NCBI RefSeq assembly: GCF_004000785.1
Contig: NZ_BILX01000032.1
Span: 1 to 64,000, forward strand
Reading direction: 5' to 3'
Length of the DNA stretch: 64,000 nt
Source of the DNA: Paenibacillus ehimensis NBRC 15659
GTDB taxonomy: Bacteria > Bacillota > Bacilli > Paenibacillales > NBRC-103111
The stretch's first letter is position 1. The number at the start of each line of letters is the position of its first letter. The notes under the pieces were generated by a model. It saw nothing but the letters and a program-made list of their open reading frames with translations. It was not told the DNA's origin and searched no databases. A program made the translations under genes and the position numbers. This document shows, in pieces, positions 1 through 7,479 of the stretch.

Positions 1-44
1 AAACAAGCCGCAATCCTCCGGTCGGAGACATTGCGGCTTGTTTG
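1..44. terminator. Rho-independent terminator (bidirectional hairpin)
   Basis: Perfect 14-bp arms AAACAAGCCGCAAT and ATTGCGGCTTGTTT enclose a 16-nt loop. It lies just downstream of the minus-strand thioredoxin-like gene and probably ends that transcript; it could also serve a plus-strand gene to the left of the window. Confidence 0.75.
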
Positions 45-78
45 ATATAGCAGCTTACCGAAAACGCGGACACCAAGT

Positions 79-615
79 TTAAATTGCGATTAGTTTCTTG
101 ATCTTGTCCTCCAACTCGTCCGGAGGCAGCACATGAATGACTTCCTTTAATCGCCCTTGCCGGTCGATGAGGAAGCTTGTCGGGACGAACAACAGCCGGT
201 AGGCCTCTGCCGCCTCACCGCTCGTATCCAGCAGCACCGGGAATGAAAATTCCGCTTGCTTGACAAAGCGCCGGACCGCTTCCAATTCATCCCCTCTGGT
301 CACATTGACCGCATAAAGATCGAATTGCCCCTTGTAACGGTCGTACACCTGCTTTAGCGCAGGGGCTTCTTCACGGCACGGTCCGCACCACGACGCCCAG
401 AAATTTACCATCAGCGGCTTGTCCCGCACCCCGCCGACCTTATATTCTCCTCCGTCCAGTCCTTTCAGGGTGAACGCAGGCACCGGCGATTCCACCTTTA
501 ATTCCGGCCGGCACGCTGCCGAAACCGATAATTGCCGGTCAATCCGGAAACTCTGAAATAACGCAAGCCCCGCCAATACCAAGGCGAATCCGAACATCAG
601 CCCTTTTCGCTTCAT
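79..615 (-). CDS. Membrane-anchored thioredoxin-like thiol-disulfide protein (ResA/TlpA family)
   Basis: A 178-residue protein with an N-terminal membrane anchor or uncleaved signal (about residues 5-22) and an AhpC/TSA-Redoxin-type thioredoxin fold. The active-site CGPC motif is at residues 77-80 in the context FWASWCGPC. The family reduces disulfides on the outer face of the membrane, for example apocytochrome c in the case of ResA. I chose the ATG at 615 because AGGAGAGAG precedes it; a longer open frame reaches 741 but has no Shine-Dalgarno sequence and runs into the intergenic region. No cytochrome c maturation genes are adjacent, so the specific partner is unknown. It is divergent from the MFS gene at 782. 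Confidence 0.9.
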   Translation of the reverse strand: MKRKGLMFGFALVLAGLALFQSFRIDRQLSVSAACRPELKVESPVPAFTLKGLDGGEYKVGGVRDKPLMVNFWASWCGPCREEAPALKQVYDRYKGQFDLYAVNVTRGDELEAVRRFVKQAEFSFPVLLDTSGEAAEAYRLLFVPTSFLIDRQGRLKEVIHVLPPDELEDKIKKLIAI

Positions 616-781
616 CGTCTCTCTCCTGTCCATAGGCTTGTTTACGTTCCCAGTATTCCCAATTTGCCGGAAAACGTTACTAGCCGGTCGTCTCCGCTGG
701 ATAAAGCCGGAAAGCATGGCGCTTACCATGAAAGGGCACATTAAGTTTACGATTTGGTTATTAGCGGAGGTTTATATAGCT

Positions 782-2095
782 ATGGAGAAAGCAAAAACGA
801 AAAAGCTGCGGATCGCGTTCGAGAGCGATATCGACTATTCCACTACAAAGGATGAGCAAACCGGCAAAAACAACCAAAAAGAGGACAAACCAGAGTCCAA
901 GGGACTCATTTGGGAATTTATCGCCATCGCCAGCGTACCGCTTGTACTTGTGCTCGGCAACTCGATGCTTGTTCCCATTTTGCCGGATATGCAGGAGCGA
1001 CTCGGCATTTCTCAATTTCAAAGCAGCTTGGTCATCACGCTGTTTTCCGTCACGGCCGGCCTTGTGATTCCGATTGCCGGGTATTTGTCCGACCGTTTTT
1101 CCCGCAAAGCGATCATGATTCCCTCGCTGATCATTTATGGAGGCGCCGGGATATTAGCCGGCTTGGGGGCCGTATGGAATTCGTATACGGTGATTATCGC
1201 AGCGCGGGCAATTCAGGGGATGGGCGCGGCGGGAACGGCTCCGATCGCGATGGCTCTTGCAGGGGATTTGTATAAAGAAGGCACGGAGAGTAAAGCATTG
1301 GGGCTGACGGAAGCATCGAACGGCACCGGCAAAGTGGTCAGCCCGATTCTCGGCTCGCTGCTTGCACTCATTGTTTGGTATGCGGCTTTTTTTGCTTTTC
1401 CGGTCTTCTGCCTGTTATCTTTGCTTGCCGTCATGTTTCTGCTTAAGGAGCCCAAGAAGGAGCAAGCCCCGCCTAAGCTCGGCGAGTACCTTCGGAATAT
1501 CGGCGCCATTTTGAAGCAAAAGGGACGCTGGCTCATCACTTCGTTTTTTGCCGGCTCTATGGCGTTGTTCGTCTTGTTCGGCGTCCTATTTTATTTATCG
1601 GACATTCTGGAAGTAGCCCCTTATCATATCGACGGGGTGATGAAAGGGCTCGTCCTCGCCATCCCGCTGCTCGGTATGGTAGTCACATCGTATACGACCG
1701 GCTCGCTCATCAAAAAGAACGGCACCCTGATGCGCTGGCTTATCAATATCGGTCTTGTCCTTATGACCGTCTCGCTCGGTTTTTGCATTTGGTTCTATAA
1801 TAAAAGCATTTATGTATTTATCGGCCTGCTGACCTTGAGCAGTATTGGGACCGGCTTGCTTCTGCCCTGCTTAAACACGATGATTACCGGCTCCGTCCAG
1901 CGGGAGCAGCGGGGCATGATCACATCTTTATACAGCAGCTTGCGTTTTCTGGGCGTGGCCTTCGGTCCTCCGTTGTTCGGGTGGATGATGGACAAGTCGC
2001 ATCAAACCGTGTTCATTACCGTTACGTCTATGTCGCTTCTGACGTTAATCCTTGCCTTCTTCTTCATTAAACCGCAAGGGAAAATCGGGGGATAA
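782..2095 (+). CDS. MFS transporter, multidrug-efflux type
   Basis: A 437-residue major facilitator protein with about 12 hydrophobic segments. A hydrophilic cytoplasmic N-terminus (about 40 residues) precedes the first helix, and the loop after helix 2 carries the MFS motif GYLSDRFSRK. It resembles drug:H+ antiporters of the YfmO/Bmr type, so it probably exports small toxic compounds; the substrate cannot be inferred. The start at 782 is supported by GGAGG at 766-770; the open frame extends to 638 with no ribosome binding site. It stands alone, divergent from the thioredoxin-like gene. Confidence 0.85.
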   Translation: MEKAKTKKLRIAFESDIDYSTTKDEQTGKNNQKEDKPESKGLIWEFIAIASVPLVLVLGNSMLVPILPDMQERLGISQFQSSLVITLFSVTAGLVIPIAGYLSDRFSRKAIMIPSLIIYGGAGILAGLGAVWNSYTVIIAARAIQGMGAAGTAPIAMALAGDLYKEGTESKALGLTEASNGTGKVVSPILGSLLALIVWYAAFFAFPVFCLLSLLAVMFLLKEPKKEQAPPKLGEYLRNIGAILKQKGRWLITSFFAGSMALFVLFGVLFYLSDILEVAPYHIDGVMKGLVLAIPLLGMVVTSYTTGSLIKKNGTLMRWLINIGLVLMTVSLGFCIWFYNKSIYVFIGLLTLSSIGTGLLLPCLNTMITGSVQREQRGMITSLYSSLRFLGVAFGPPLFGWMMDKSHQTVFITVTSMSLLTLILAFFFIKPQGKIGG

Positions 2096-2195
2096 AAAAA
2101 GGGGCGGGAAGGCGGAGAAATGTAGTATAATGGCGCAAAAGACAATGGTTTGACAAGCATGACAATCTTACCTTGATCGAAAGGCGCCTCTTCCG

Positions 2196-2642
2196 ATGGA
2201 TCGTTTGCAGATTCGAATTCACCGACAAGCATGGTCCGATATGATCGGCCACAGCCTTGAAGCGATGCCGCGCGAAGCGTGCGGCCTTCTTTTTGGCTGC
2301 CTGTCTTCGGCAGGCACTCCTGGAGCCTTAACCTATGTGCCGGTCTCCAACGCTGCGGCAAATCCGCTGCACAGCTTCGAGCTGCACCCGCAGGAGCTTG
2401 TCCGGGCCTTGTACGGCGCAGCCGGAAAGCAAGAACTGATAGGGATCGTTCATTCCCACCCTCGTACGGCTCCTTATCCTTCGGAGCATGACTTAGCAAC
2501 GTTATGGCATACAATACCGAGTCACTGGATCGTTTCGTTGCGCGATCCGTCTTTGCCCACGGTTAAAGCCTTCGCCTTTCGGAAAAGGCAGCAGGAGGAT
2601 TTTCGCCTTGAAGCGATCTCATATGAAATCGTTATGGATTGA
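2196..2642 (+). CDS. JAMM/MPN+ metalloprotease family protein (Mov34/MPN/PAD-1)
   Basis: A 148-residue single-domain protein with the JAMM zinc motif: Glu27 in PREACGLLFG, HSHP at 86-89 and SEHD ending in Asp99. All the metal-binding and catalytic residues are present, so it should be an active isopeptidase-like zinc hydrolase. Bacterial stand-alone members act on ubiquitin-like sulfur carriers or peptides, but there is no ThiS/MoaD-like partner here to fix the substrate. It converges on the exonuclease gene, with a gap of only 6 bp and no obvious terminator between them. The ribosome binding site (AAAGG, about 12 nt upstream) is weak. Confidence 0.85.
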   Translation: MDRLQIRIHRQAWSDMIGHSLEAMPREACGLLFGCLSSAGTPGALTYVPVSNAAANPLHSFELHPQELVRALYGAAGKQELIGIVHSHPRTAPYPSEHDLATLWHTIPSHWIVSLRDPSLPTVKAFAFRKRQQEDFRLEAISYEIVMD

Positions 2643-2648
2643 CTTGCT

Positions 2649-3383
2649 TTAATGATGGCTCAAATGCGCATACAAATCTCCTAACGTCTGCACGTCCTTC
2701 GACGTGATTTCGGGCATCAGCCTGCTCCATAAATGAGCCGTCATCCGGGCATCCTCAAGCGCGTGATGGCGCTTCGTCACTTCGATGCCGTACAGGTCGA
2801 GCAGCGTATCCAAATCGTATCTTTTCAGCTTGGGGTGCAGCCATTTGGCAATCATCATCGTATCGAGCAGACGGTGGTTCAAGTTCACTTTTGACGTCCG
2901 CCAGAGCGCCGCATTCAAAAAATGCTTATCGTGACCCGAACCGTGTGCAACCAGCACCTTCTGCTGAACGAATTCCAAAAAACCGCGAAGCGCGTGCAGC
3001 AAATCCGGCGCAGCCGCTGCCTGCTCGTTCGTAATTCCCGTTAGTTTTTCGATTTCCCCGGGGATGCTTCTCTTCGGATTGACAAGAGTGTAGTACGTGC
3101 TTTCTTCCTTTACCTCGGTCCCGGTGACGGATATGGCCCCGAATGAAATAATTTCATCCCCGTTATACGGCGAAAAACCGGTCGTTTCCAAGTCGAAAAC
3201 GACCAGTTCCATCGTGCTTAGAGAAATCTCATACAATGAATTTTTGCGCTGTTCCTTCATGATGGAGCGGATAAACGCCATCTGCTGCGCGCTTTGCGCA
3301 TCGAACATCGACGTGATCGCCGGAGTAAGCCCGCCCATTTTATACAGATGCCACATCCGGCCGGCCGGCCGCATATCCTTCAT
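2649..3383 (-). CDS. DnaQ-like DEDDh 3'-5' exonuclease (PolC/epsilon type)
   Basis: A 244-residue protein. The first 57 residues are helical with no known domain. An exonuclease domain follows with ExoI VVFDLETTGF (Asp64, Glu66), a central GSGHDKHFLN segment, and ExoIII HHALEDARMTAHLW near the end. It is therefore predicted to be an active 3'-5' nuclease on DNA, RNA or small nucleotide adducts. It is the third gene of the amtB operon, starting 11 bp after the nucleotidyltransferase stop, with AGGTGA in front of the ATG at 3383. A longer frame to 3602 (TTG) would overlap the upstream gene by 200 bp and is unlikely. Its placement with an ammonium channel and a nucleotidyltransferase argues against a replication role. 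Confidence 0.88.
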   Translation of the reverse strand: MKDMRPAGRMWHLYKMGGLTPAITSMFDAQSAQQMAFIRSIMKEQRKNSLYEISLSTMELVVFDLETTGFSPYNGDEIISFGAISVTGTEVKEESTYYTLVNPKRSIPGEIEKLTGITNEQAAAAPDLLHALRGFLEFVQQKVLVAHGSGHDKHFLNAALWRTSKVNLNHRLLDTMMIAKWLHPKLKRYDLDTLLDLYGIEVTKRHHALEDARMTAHLWSRLMPEITSKDVQTLGDLYAHLSHH

Positions 3384-3394
3384 AAGCCGATCAC

Positions 3395-4474
3395 CTAACC
3401 TTTGTTTATCTCCTTCTGAATACTTTTCTTGACGTACTTCTGCAAATCCGTCCCGATGCGGAGGCACTGCTTCAGCTCCGTCACCCGTTCTTTCGTCAAC
3501 TGGTCTGCGGTCAGCTTGCCACGGGTCACATATCGGCCCTCCTCGATCTGATAAGGAGCCATAGACCGCAGCTTCAAAGCCAGCGTCAGAGCCTCCAGCC
3601 AATCATGGCCGATCTCTTCCGAAACGTGTCCGCCCGCGATCAATGCCGTTATTCGCTCCTCGGTAGACGAATGGCGGATCCCCGCTTCAACCGCCAACAA
3701 GCGGATTCCGTTGACAATCGGGATATATGCGCCGTACTTCACATCGACCCCGCCGGCATCCTCGCCGTACCGCTCTTTGATCAGTTGTCCGAATACGCCG
3801 ATCGACACTTTATGATGCAGCGTATTGCGCAGCATATGCTCCAGCATGGCCGGACGGTCCGCGGTATACCGGTAGATTTCCTCGACAAGTGCGCGGCCAA
3901 GCGACTCATCCCCGTAAACCGCACGAACATCGGCTGTGATTAACAAATATCTGACATGCTCCCAGTCCGGCTCCCGCATCCATTCGTTGACCATCCGGCA
4001 GTAATCCTGCAGCGGCTTGCGCCATTGCACGTTGGTGCAGATGACCCGGCCGTGGCAAGGCGGATACCCGATCGTCTCCAAGCCTTCCGTAATACGGGCC
4101 GCCAATTCGGCGAAGTAACGATCCGCCCGTATGCGCTCATCCGCCGATGAAGGATCCGCGTAGATCAACCCATTGTCTTGATCGCTCCACAACGTCTGCT
4201 CTCTCCGCCCTCCGCTGCCGAACAGCAGGAACGCATAAGGAAGCGGAGCAGCTTCCCCCCGTTCTTCCTTCAGTTGCTCCTCGGCCAGCGCAATGACGCG
4301 GCGGATTAACGCATCGTGGTATTCGTTGACCTCCCGGTTCCATTCCAGCACTTCGGCAAAAAGGAGGCGCCGCCCGAACTCCTCGTTAACTTGATCCCGA
4401 AGCGTCCTCAGCTTCTGCAAGCTCCGGACCCGGGACGTTTCCCATCGAAACCTTTCAAGTGCGAGACAGTCCAT
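3395..4474 (-). CDS. DUF294-type nucleotidyltransferase (GlnD/KNTase-like)
   Basis: A 359-residue protein. An N-terminal helical stretch (1-78) leads to a nucleotidyltransferase core with GSGGR at 86-90 followed by an SDQDNGLIY segment (98-105), which has the two acidic metal ligands of the pol-beta superfamily. The rest matches the helical DUF294 C-terminal region. The cNMP-binding and CBS modules seen in many proteobacterial relatives are absent. The closest functional relative by architecture is the uridylyltransferase domain of GlnD, so it may transfer a nucleotide to a protein or small molecule; the target is unknown. It starts 27 bp after amtB and is followed 11 bp later by a DEDD exonuclease, so the three are very probably co-transcribed. 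Confidence 0.85.
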   Translation of the reverse strand: MDCLALERFRWETSRVRSLQKLRTLRDQVNEEFGRRLLFAEVLEWNREVNEYHDALIRRVIALAEEQLKEERGEAAPLPYAFLLFGSGGRREQTLWSDQDNGLIYADPSSADERIRADRYFAELAARITEGLETIGYPPCHGRVICTNVQWRKPLQDYCRMVNEWMREPDWEHVRYLLITADVRAVYGDESLGRALVEEIYRYTADRPAMLEHMLRNTLHHKVSIGVFGQLIKERYGEDAGGVDVKYGAYIPIVNGIRLLAVEAGIRHSSTEERITALIAGGHVSEEIGHDWLEALTLALKLRSMAPYQIEEGRYVTRGKLTADQLTKERVTELKQCLRIGTDLQKYVKKSIQKEINKG

Positions 4475-4501
4475 GACGACATCCCCTTCAGCTTTTTCGC
4501 T

Positions 4502-5896
4502 CTATACTGTGGTAGCTGCGCTGCCATGCGCCGCTTTCTTCATTTGCTCCGGGTACCCGTAAGTCCCGTGTTCAGACAAATCCAAACCGACGATTTCTTC
4601 TTCCTCCGTTACCCGAAGGCCGATCGTGACTTTGATCAGGTACAAAATGACGAAGGACAGAATCAGGACAAACAGGAAGGCGCCGAAAAGGCCAAGCGCT
4701 TGCACCCCAAGCTGCTCCAAGCCGCCGCCGTAGAACAAACCGGCTTTCCCCACCCCTACTTTCGCCGCCAGCTCCGGCGTTGCGAATAGTCCCGTCGACA
4801 ACGTTCCCCAAATGCCCGCTATCCCGTGAACGGAGAAGGCATAAATCGGGTCGTCGACGCCCGCTTTCTCAAACCATTGCGCCGTGAAGAAGGTCAGGAT
4901 ACCCGAGATCGCCCCGATAATGACGGCGTCGCGCGGAGTAACGAAAGCGCAAGCCGCGGTAATGGCCACAAGGGCGGCCAACACGCCGTTCAGCATGCTG
5001 GGAATATCGGCCTTGCCGAAGTACATCCAGGAAACGATCATAGCCGCTACCGCGCCAGCCGATGCCGCAAGATTCGTCGTTAATGCGATATAACCGAAGA
5101 AGCCGTCGTTCATCGCGCTCAGCGTCGAGCCCGGGTTGAAGCCGAACCAGCCGATCCAGAGAATGATCACGCCGAGAACCGAGAGAACTTGGTTGTGCCC
5201 GGGAATCAAATTCGGCGTTTTATCCTTATTATACTTGCCGATCCGCGGCTTAAGCAGCAGTGTAGCGACAAGGGCAGCCGTTGCGCCTTGCAAGTGAACG
5301 ACCGTGGAGCCTGCAAAATCCTGCATCCCGATTTGAGCGAGCCAGCCGCCTCCCCAGACCCAATGCGCGACGATCGGATAGATGATGACCGTGAACAACG
5401 TGCCGAAAATGAAATAGACCGCAAGCTTGCCGCGTTCGGCAAAACCGCCCCAAGCAATCGCGAGCGATACCCCGGCGAACGCCAGCTGGAACAAGAACTT
5501 GATGGCGATCGGTACGTCCGACGCGGATAGAGACCCGAAGGCGGCTTTGGCCTGCTCCTCCGTCCCGTCCACGAAGAAGCCGGTCGTCCCGAAGAAGCTG
5601 TTGCCGTCCCCGAAAGCTAAGCCGAAGCCGACAGCCCAGAAGGCGATAGCGCAAAGGCCGAAAGTCAATACGGTCTTGCCTGCGACGTGGCCGGCGTTTT
5701 TCATCCGGGTGGAACCCGCTTCCAGCAGCGCAAAGCCCGCTTGCATGAAGATGACGAGAATCGCTGCCAGCATAACCCATACCGCATCGATTGCGCCTTG
5801 AAGCTGGGCGGGTGTCGCTTCGTCCGCAGCGAATGCCAGGCCTGCAGGTAACAAAGCTGACATAATCGCCGCGGAGAAAAATAACCTTTTAAACAT
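4502..5896 (-). CDS. amtB: Ammonium transporter AmtB
   Basis: A 464-residue Amt family channel that conducts ammonium/ammonia across the cytoplasmic membrane. There is a cleavable signal peptide (about residues 1-23, AFA/A) and eleven predicted helices. The two pore histidines lie in STVVHLQG and AFSVHGIAG, and the cytoplasmic tail carries the family GLDLSEHG sequence. The ATG at 5896 is preferred because AGGAAG precedes it; a GTG three codons upstream is possible. Downstream there is no glnK/PII gene, the usual partner, but a DUF294 nucleotidyltransferase and an exonuclease. A sigma-A promoter and a GlnR/TnrA box lie upstream, which fits nitrogen control. Confidence 0.95.
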   Translation of the reverse strand: MFKRLFFSAAIMSALLPAGLAFAADEATPAQLQGAIDAVWVMLAAILVIFMQAGFALLEAGSTRMKNAGHVAGKTVLTFGLCAIAFWAVGFGLAFGDGNSFFGTTGFFVDGTEEQAKAAFGSLSASDVPIAIKFLFQLAFAGVSLAIAWGGFAERGKLAVYFIFGTLFTVIIYPIVAHWVWGGGWLAQIGMQDFAGSTVVHLQGATAALVATLLLKPRIGKYNKDKTPNLIPGHNQVLSVLGVIILWIGWFGFNPGSTLSAMNDGFFGYIALTTNLAASAGAVAAMIVSWMYFGKADIPSMLNGVLAALVAITAACAFVTPRDAVIIGAISGILTFFTAQWFEKAGVDDPIYAFSVHGIAGIWGTLSTGLFATPELAAKVGVGKAGLFYGGGLEQLGVQALGLFGAFLFVLILSFVILYLIKVTIGLRVTEEEEIVGLDLSEHGTYGYPEQMKKAAHGSAATTV

Positions 5897-5917
5897 TTCG
5901 ACCACTTCCTTCGTTAA

Positions 5918-5934
5918 TGTTAGTTTTTATAACA
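5918..5934 (-). promoter_or_regulatory. GlnR/TnrA-type nitrogen box
   Basis: The 17 bp TGTTAGTTTTTATAACA match the consensus TGTNAN7TNACA exactly. The site lies between the amtB -10 element and its ribosome binding site, roughly +15 to +31 from the predicted transcription start. This is a position where GlnR would be expected to repress rather than TnrA to activate. Confidence 0.8.
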
Positions 5935-5955
5935 TATACTGAAATTTATATTGTC

Positions 5956-5984
5956 ATTATATACACGCGTCACCATTTTGACAA
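5956..5984 (-). promoter_or_regulatory. Sigma-A promoter of amtB operon
   Basis: On the minus strand, TTGTCA (5979-5984) and a perfect TATAAT (5956-5961) are separated by 17 bp. The predicted start is near 5949, leaving a leader of about 50 nt that contains the GlnR/TnrA box. Confidence 0.75.
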
Positions 5985-6083
5985 TAGGATTTTCGTTAAT
6001 AAACCATAAATTACGAAATATATTCTAACATTATCCATGCATAATTCGGATTTTAGCGCCTTCTTCGATGATATTTATGAATT

Positions 6084-6106
6084 TTACGTCATATAAAATG
6101 ACGTAA
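6084..6106. repeat. Perfect 9-bp inverted repeat in amtB-merR intergenic region
   Basis: Arms TTACGTCAT and ATGACGTAA flank a 5-bp spacer (ATAAA). This is operator-like symmetry and does not match the GlnR/TnrA consensus. The 362-bp region 5897-6258 holds this repeat, the amtB promoter and the GlnR box; I see nothing else in it. Confidence 0.55.
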
Positions 6107-6258
6107 CAACTCGATCTCCGATAAATTTCAGGCCATCGGAGCAGCCTTTCCCCTTCGGTGAAAGCGTAACGTTTGACTGTATGGTTTGGATTCAGTATCA
6201 TGAATACAAGAGCACCTATTCCAGTATCTATATAAATGAGGTGACATGAGATGGGGAG

Positions 6259-6690
6259 ATGAAGCTTTACAAAATCGGCGAGTTGGCTCGCTTATCGGAG
6301 GTCAGTCCAAGAACGATCGATTACTATACAAAGCTCGGGCTGATTCAACCGGAGAAAAGATCCGATACGAATTATCGGTATTACAGCGATGAAACCTTAG
6401 CGCGCCTGAAACGTATTGAAAGTATGAAGAGGGAGAAGTATACCTTAGAGGAAATCAAGGCTAGCCTGATGCAATGGAACAAAGTTAGCCAAGACGAAAT
6501 AGTGACAGATAAGCTGACATCTTTGCAACTTTTAATAAAGCAGCTTGAGAAGGAAGCGAAGGAAGTCGGACCGATGCTTGAAAAGCTGAAGCCGTCGCAA
6601 TTGAAGAACCTGAACAAAATTCTCACGCAGCCCACGGCTGCATGCATCGAGGCTTTATTGTTGCTGTTAGGTAAAGGCCCTCTTTCCTAA
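6259..6690 (+). CDS. MerR family transcriptional regulator
   Basis: A 143-residue protein with an N-terminal winged helix-turn-helix of MerR type (KIGELARLSEVSPRTIDYY, about residues 4-22), then the wing and a long coiled-coil dimerisation helix (about 80-125). The C-terminus has a single Cys (TAACIEALL), not the cysteine pattern of MerR, CueR or ZntR metal sensors, so the ligand is unclear. It begins with ATG after a GGGGA element. It is followed 33 bp later by the YugP-type peptidase gene on the same strand, which may be co-transcribed. Confidence 0.85.
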   Translation: MKLYKIGELARLSEVSPRTIDYYTKLGLIQPEKRSDTNYRYYSDETLARLKRIESMKREKYTLEEIKASLMQWNKVSQDEIVTDKLTSLQLLIKQLEKEAKEVGPMLEKLKPSQLKNLNKILTQPTAACIEALLLLLGKGPLS

Positions 6691-6723
6691 TCGAAACCTA
6701 ATCACAAACGGAGGAATGGATCG

Positions 6724-7407
6724 ATGTTTTTTCACCCTATGGATTTCCTAATTATCATTGCGTTCATACTCTCCATTTGGGCGCAGTTCCGGGTCAAAGG
6801 AACGTTCAACAAATGGTCCGAAGTGCCCGTGCAATCCGGTATGACGGGATACGAAGCGGCCCGCCGCATGCTGGATTCCAACGGATTGTATGACGTTCCG
6901 GTCGAGCCGATTCCCGGCGCGCTGACGGATCACTACGATCCGATCGCCCGCACCGTACGGTTGTCGGAGCCGGTTTATTACGAAAGCACTATCTCGGCCG
7001 TATCGGTCGCTTGCCACGAGGTCGGTCACGCCATTCAGCATAAGGTGAATTACCCGATGCTCGTAGCCCGCCACCGGATGTTCCCGGTCGTGAACATCGC
7101 TTCCGGCATTGCGCCGCTGCTCTTGATCGCAGGCTTTTTGTTCCAGTGGACCGGATTGCTTGGACTTGGAATTATTTTCTTCTCTGCCGCCGTCGCTTTC
7201 CAGCTCGTGACCTTGCCGGTGGAGTTTAACGCCAGCAACCGGGCCCGCGACTTGATGGTCGCCGAAGGCTTTATCACCAACGATGAAGAACGAGGCGTAG
7301 CCAAAGTACTTAACGCCGCTGCGCTTACTTATGTAGCCGCTGCGTTGATCTCGCTGCTCGAGCTGATCAAGTATATTATGATTTTCACCAACCGAAGCGA
7401 CGATTAA
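6724..7407 (+). CDS. yugP: Membrane zinc metallopeptidase, YugP family
   Basis: A 227-residue membrane protein with a transmembrane segment at the N-terminus (residues 7-22) and hydrophobic segments around 120-160 and 195-220. The zinc site HEVGH is at residues 98-102, with the family sequence VSVACHEVGHAIQH. The YugP family (neutral zinc metallopeptidase 2) is widespread in Firmicutes; its physiological substrate is not established. The ATG is preceded by GGAGG. It lies behind the MerR gene and ends at a strong terminator shared with the convergent SgrR-like gene. Confidence 0.88.
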   Translation: MFFHPMDFLIIIAFILSIWAQFRVKGTFNKWSEVPVQSGMTGYEAARRMLDSNGLYDVPVEPIPGALTDHYDPIARTVRLSEPVYYESTISAVSVACHEVGHAIQHKVNYPMLVARHRMFPVVNIASGIAPLLLIAGFLFQWTGLLGLGIIFFSAAVAFQLVTLPVEFNASNRARDLMVAEGFITNDEERGVAKVLNAAALTYVAAALISLLELIKYIMIFTNRSDD

Positions 7408-7424
7408 GCCCCAAACCGAACGTG

Positions 7425-7470
7425 AAAGCCGCCGGACCTGCTCCTCCTTGGAGTGATCCGGCGGCTTTTT
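7425..7470. terminator. Bidirectional terminator between yugP and the SgrR-like gene
   Basis: The stem AAAGCCGCCGGA / TCCGGCGGCTTTTT ends in a T-run on the plus strand and an A-run on the other side, so it can serve both converging transcripts. Confidence 0.85.
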
Positions 7471-7479
7471 CATGAGCTG

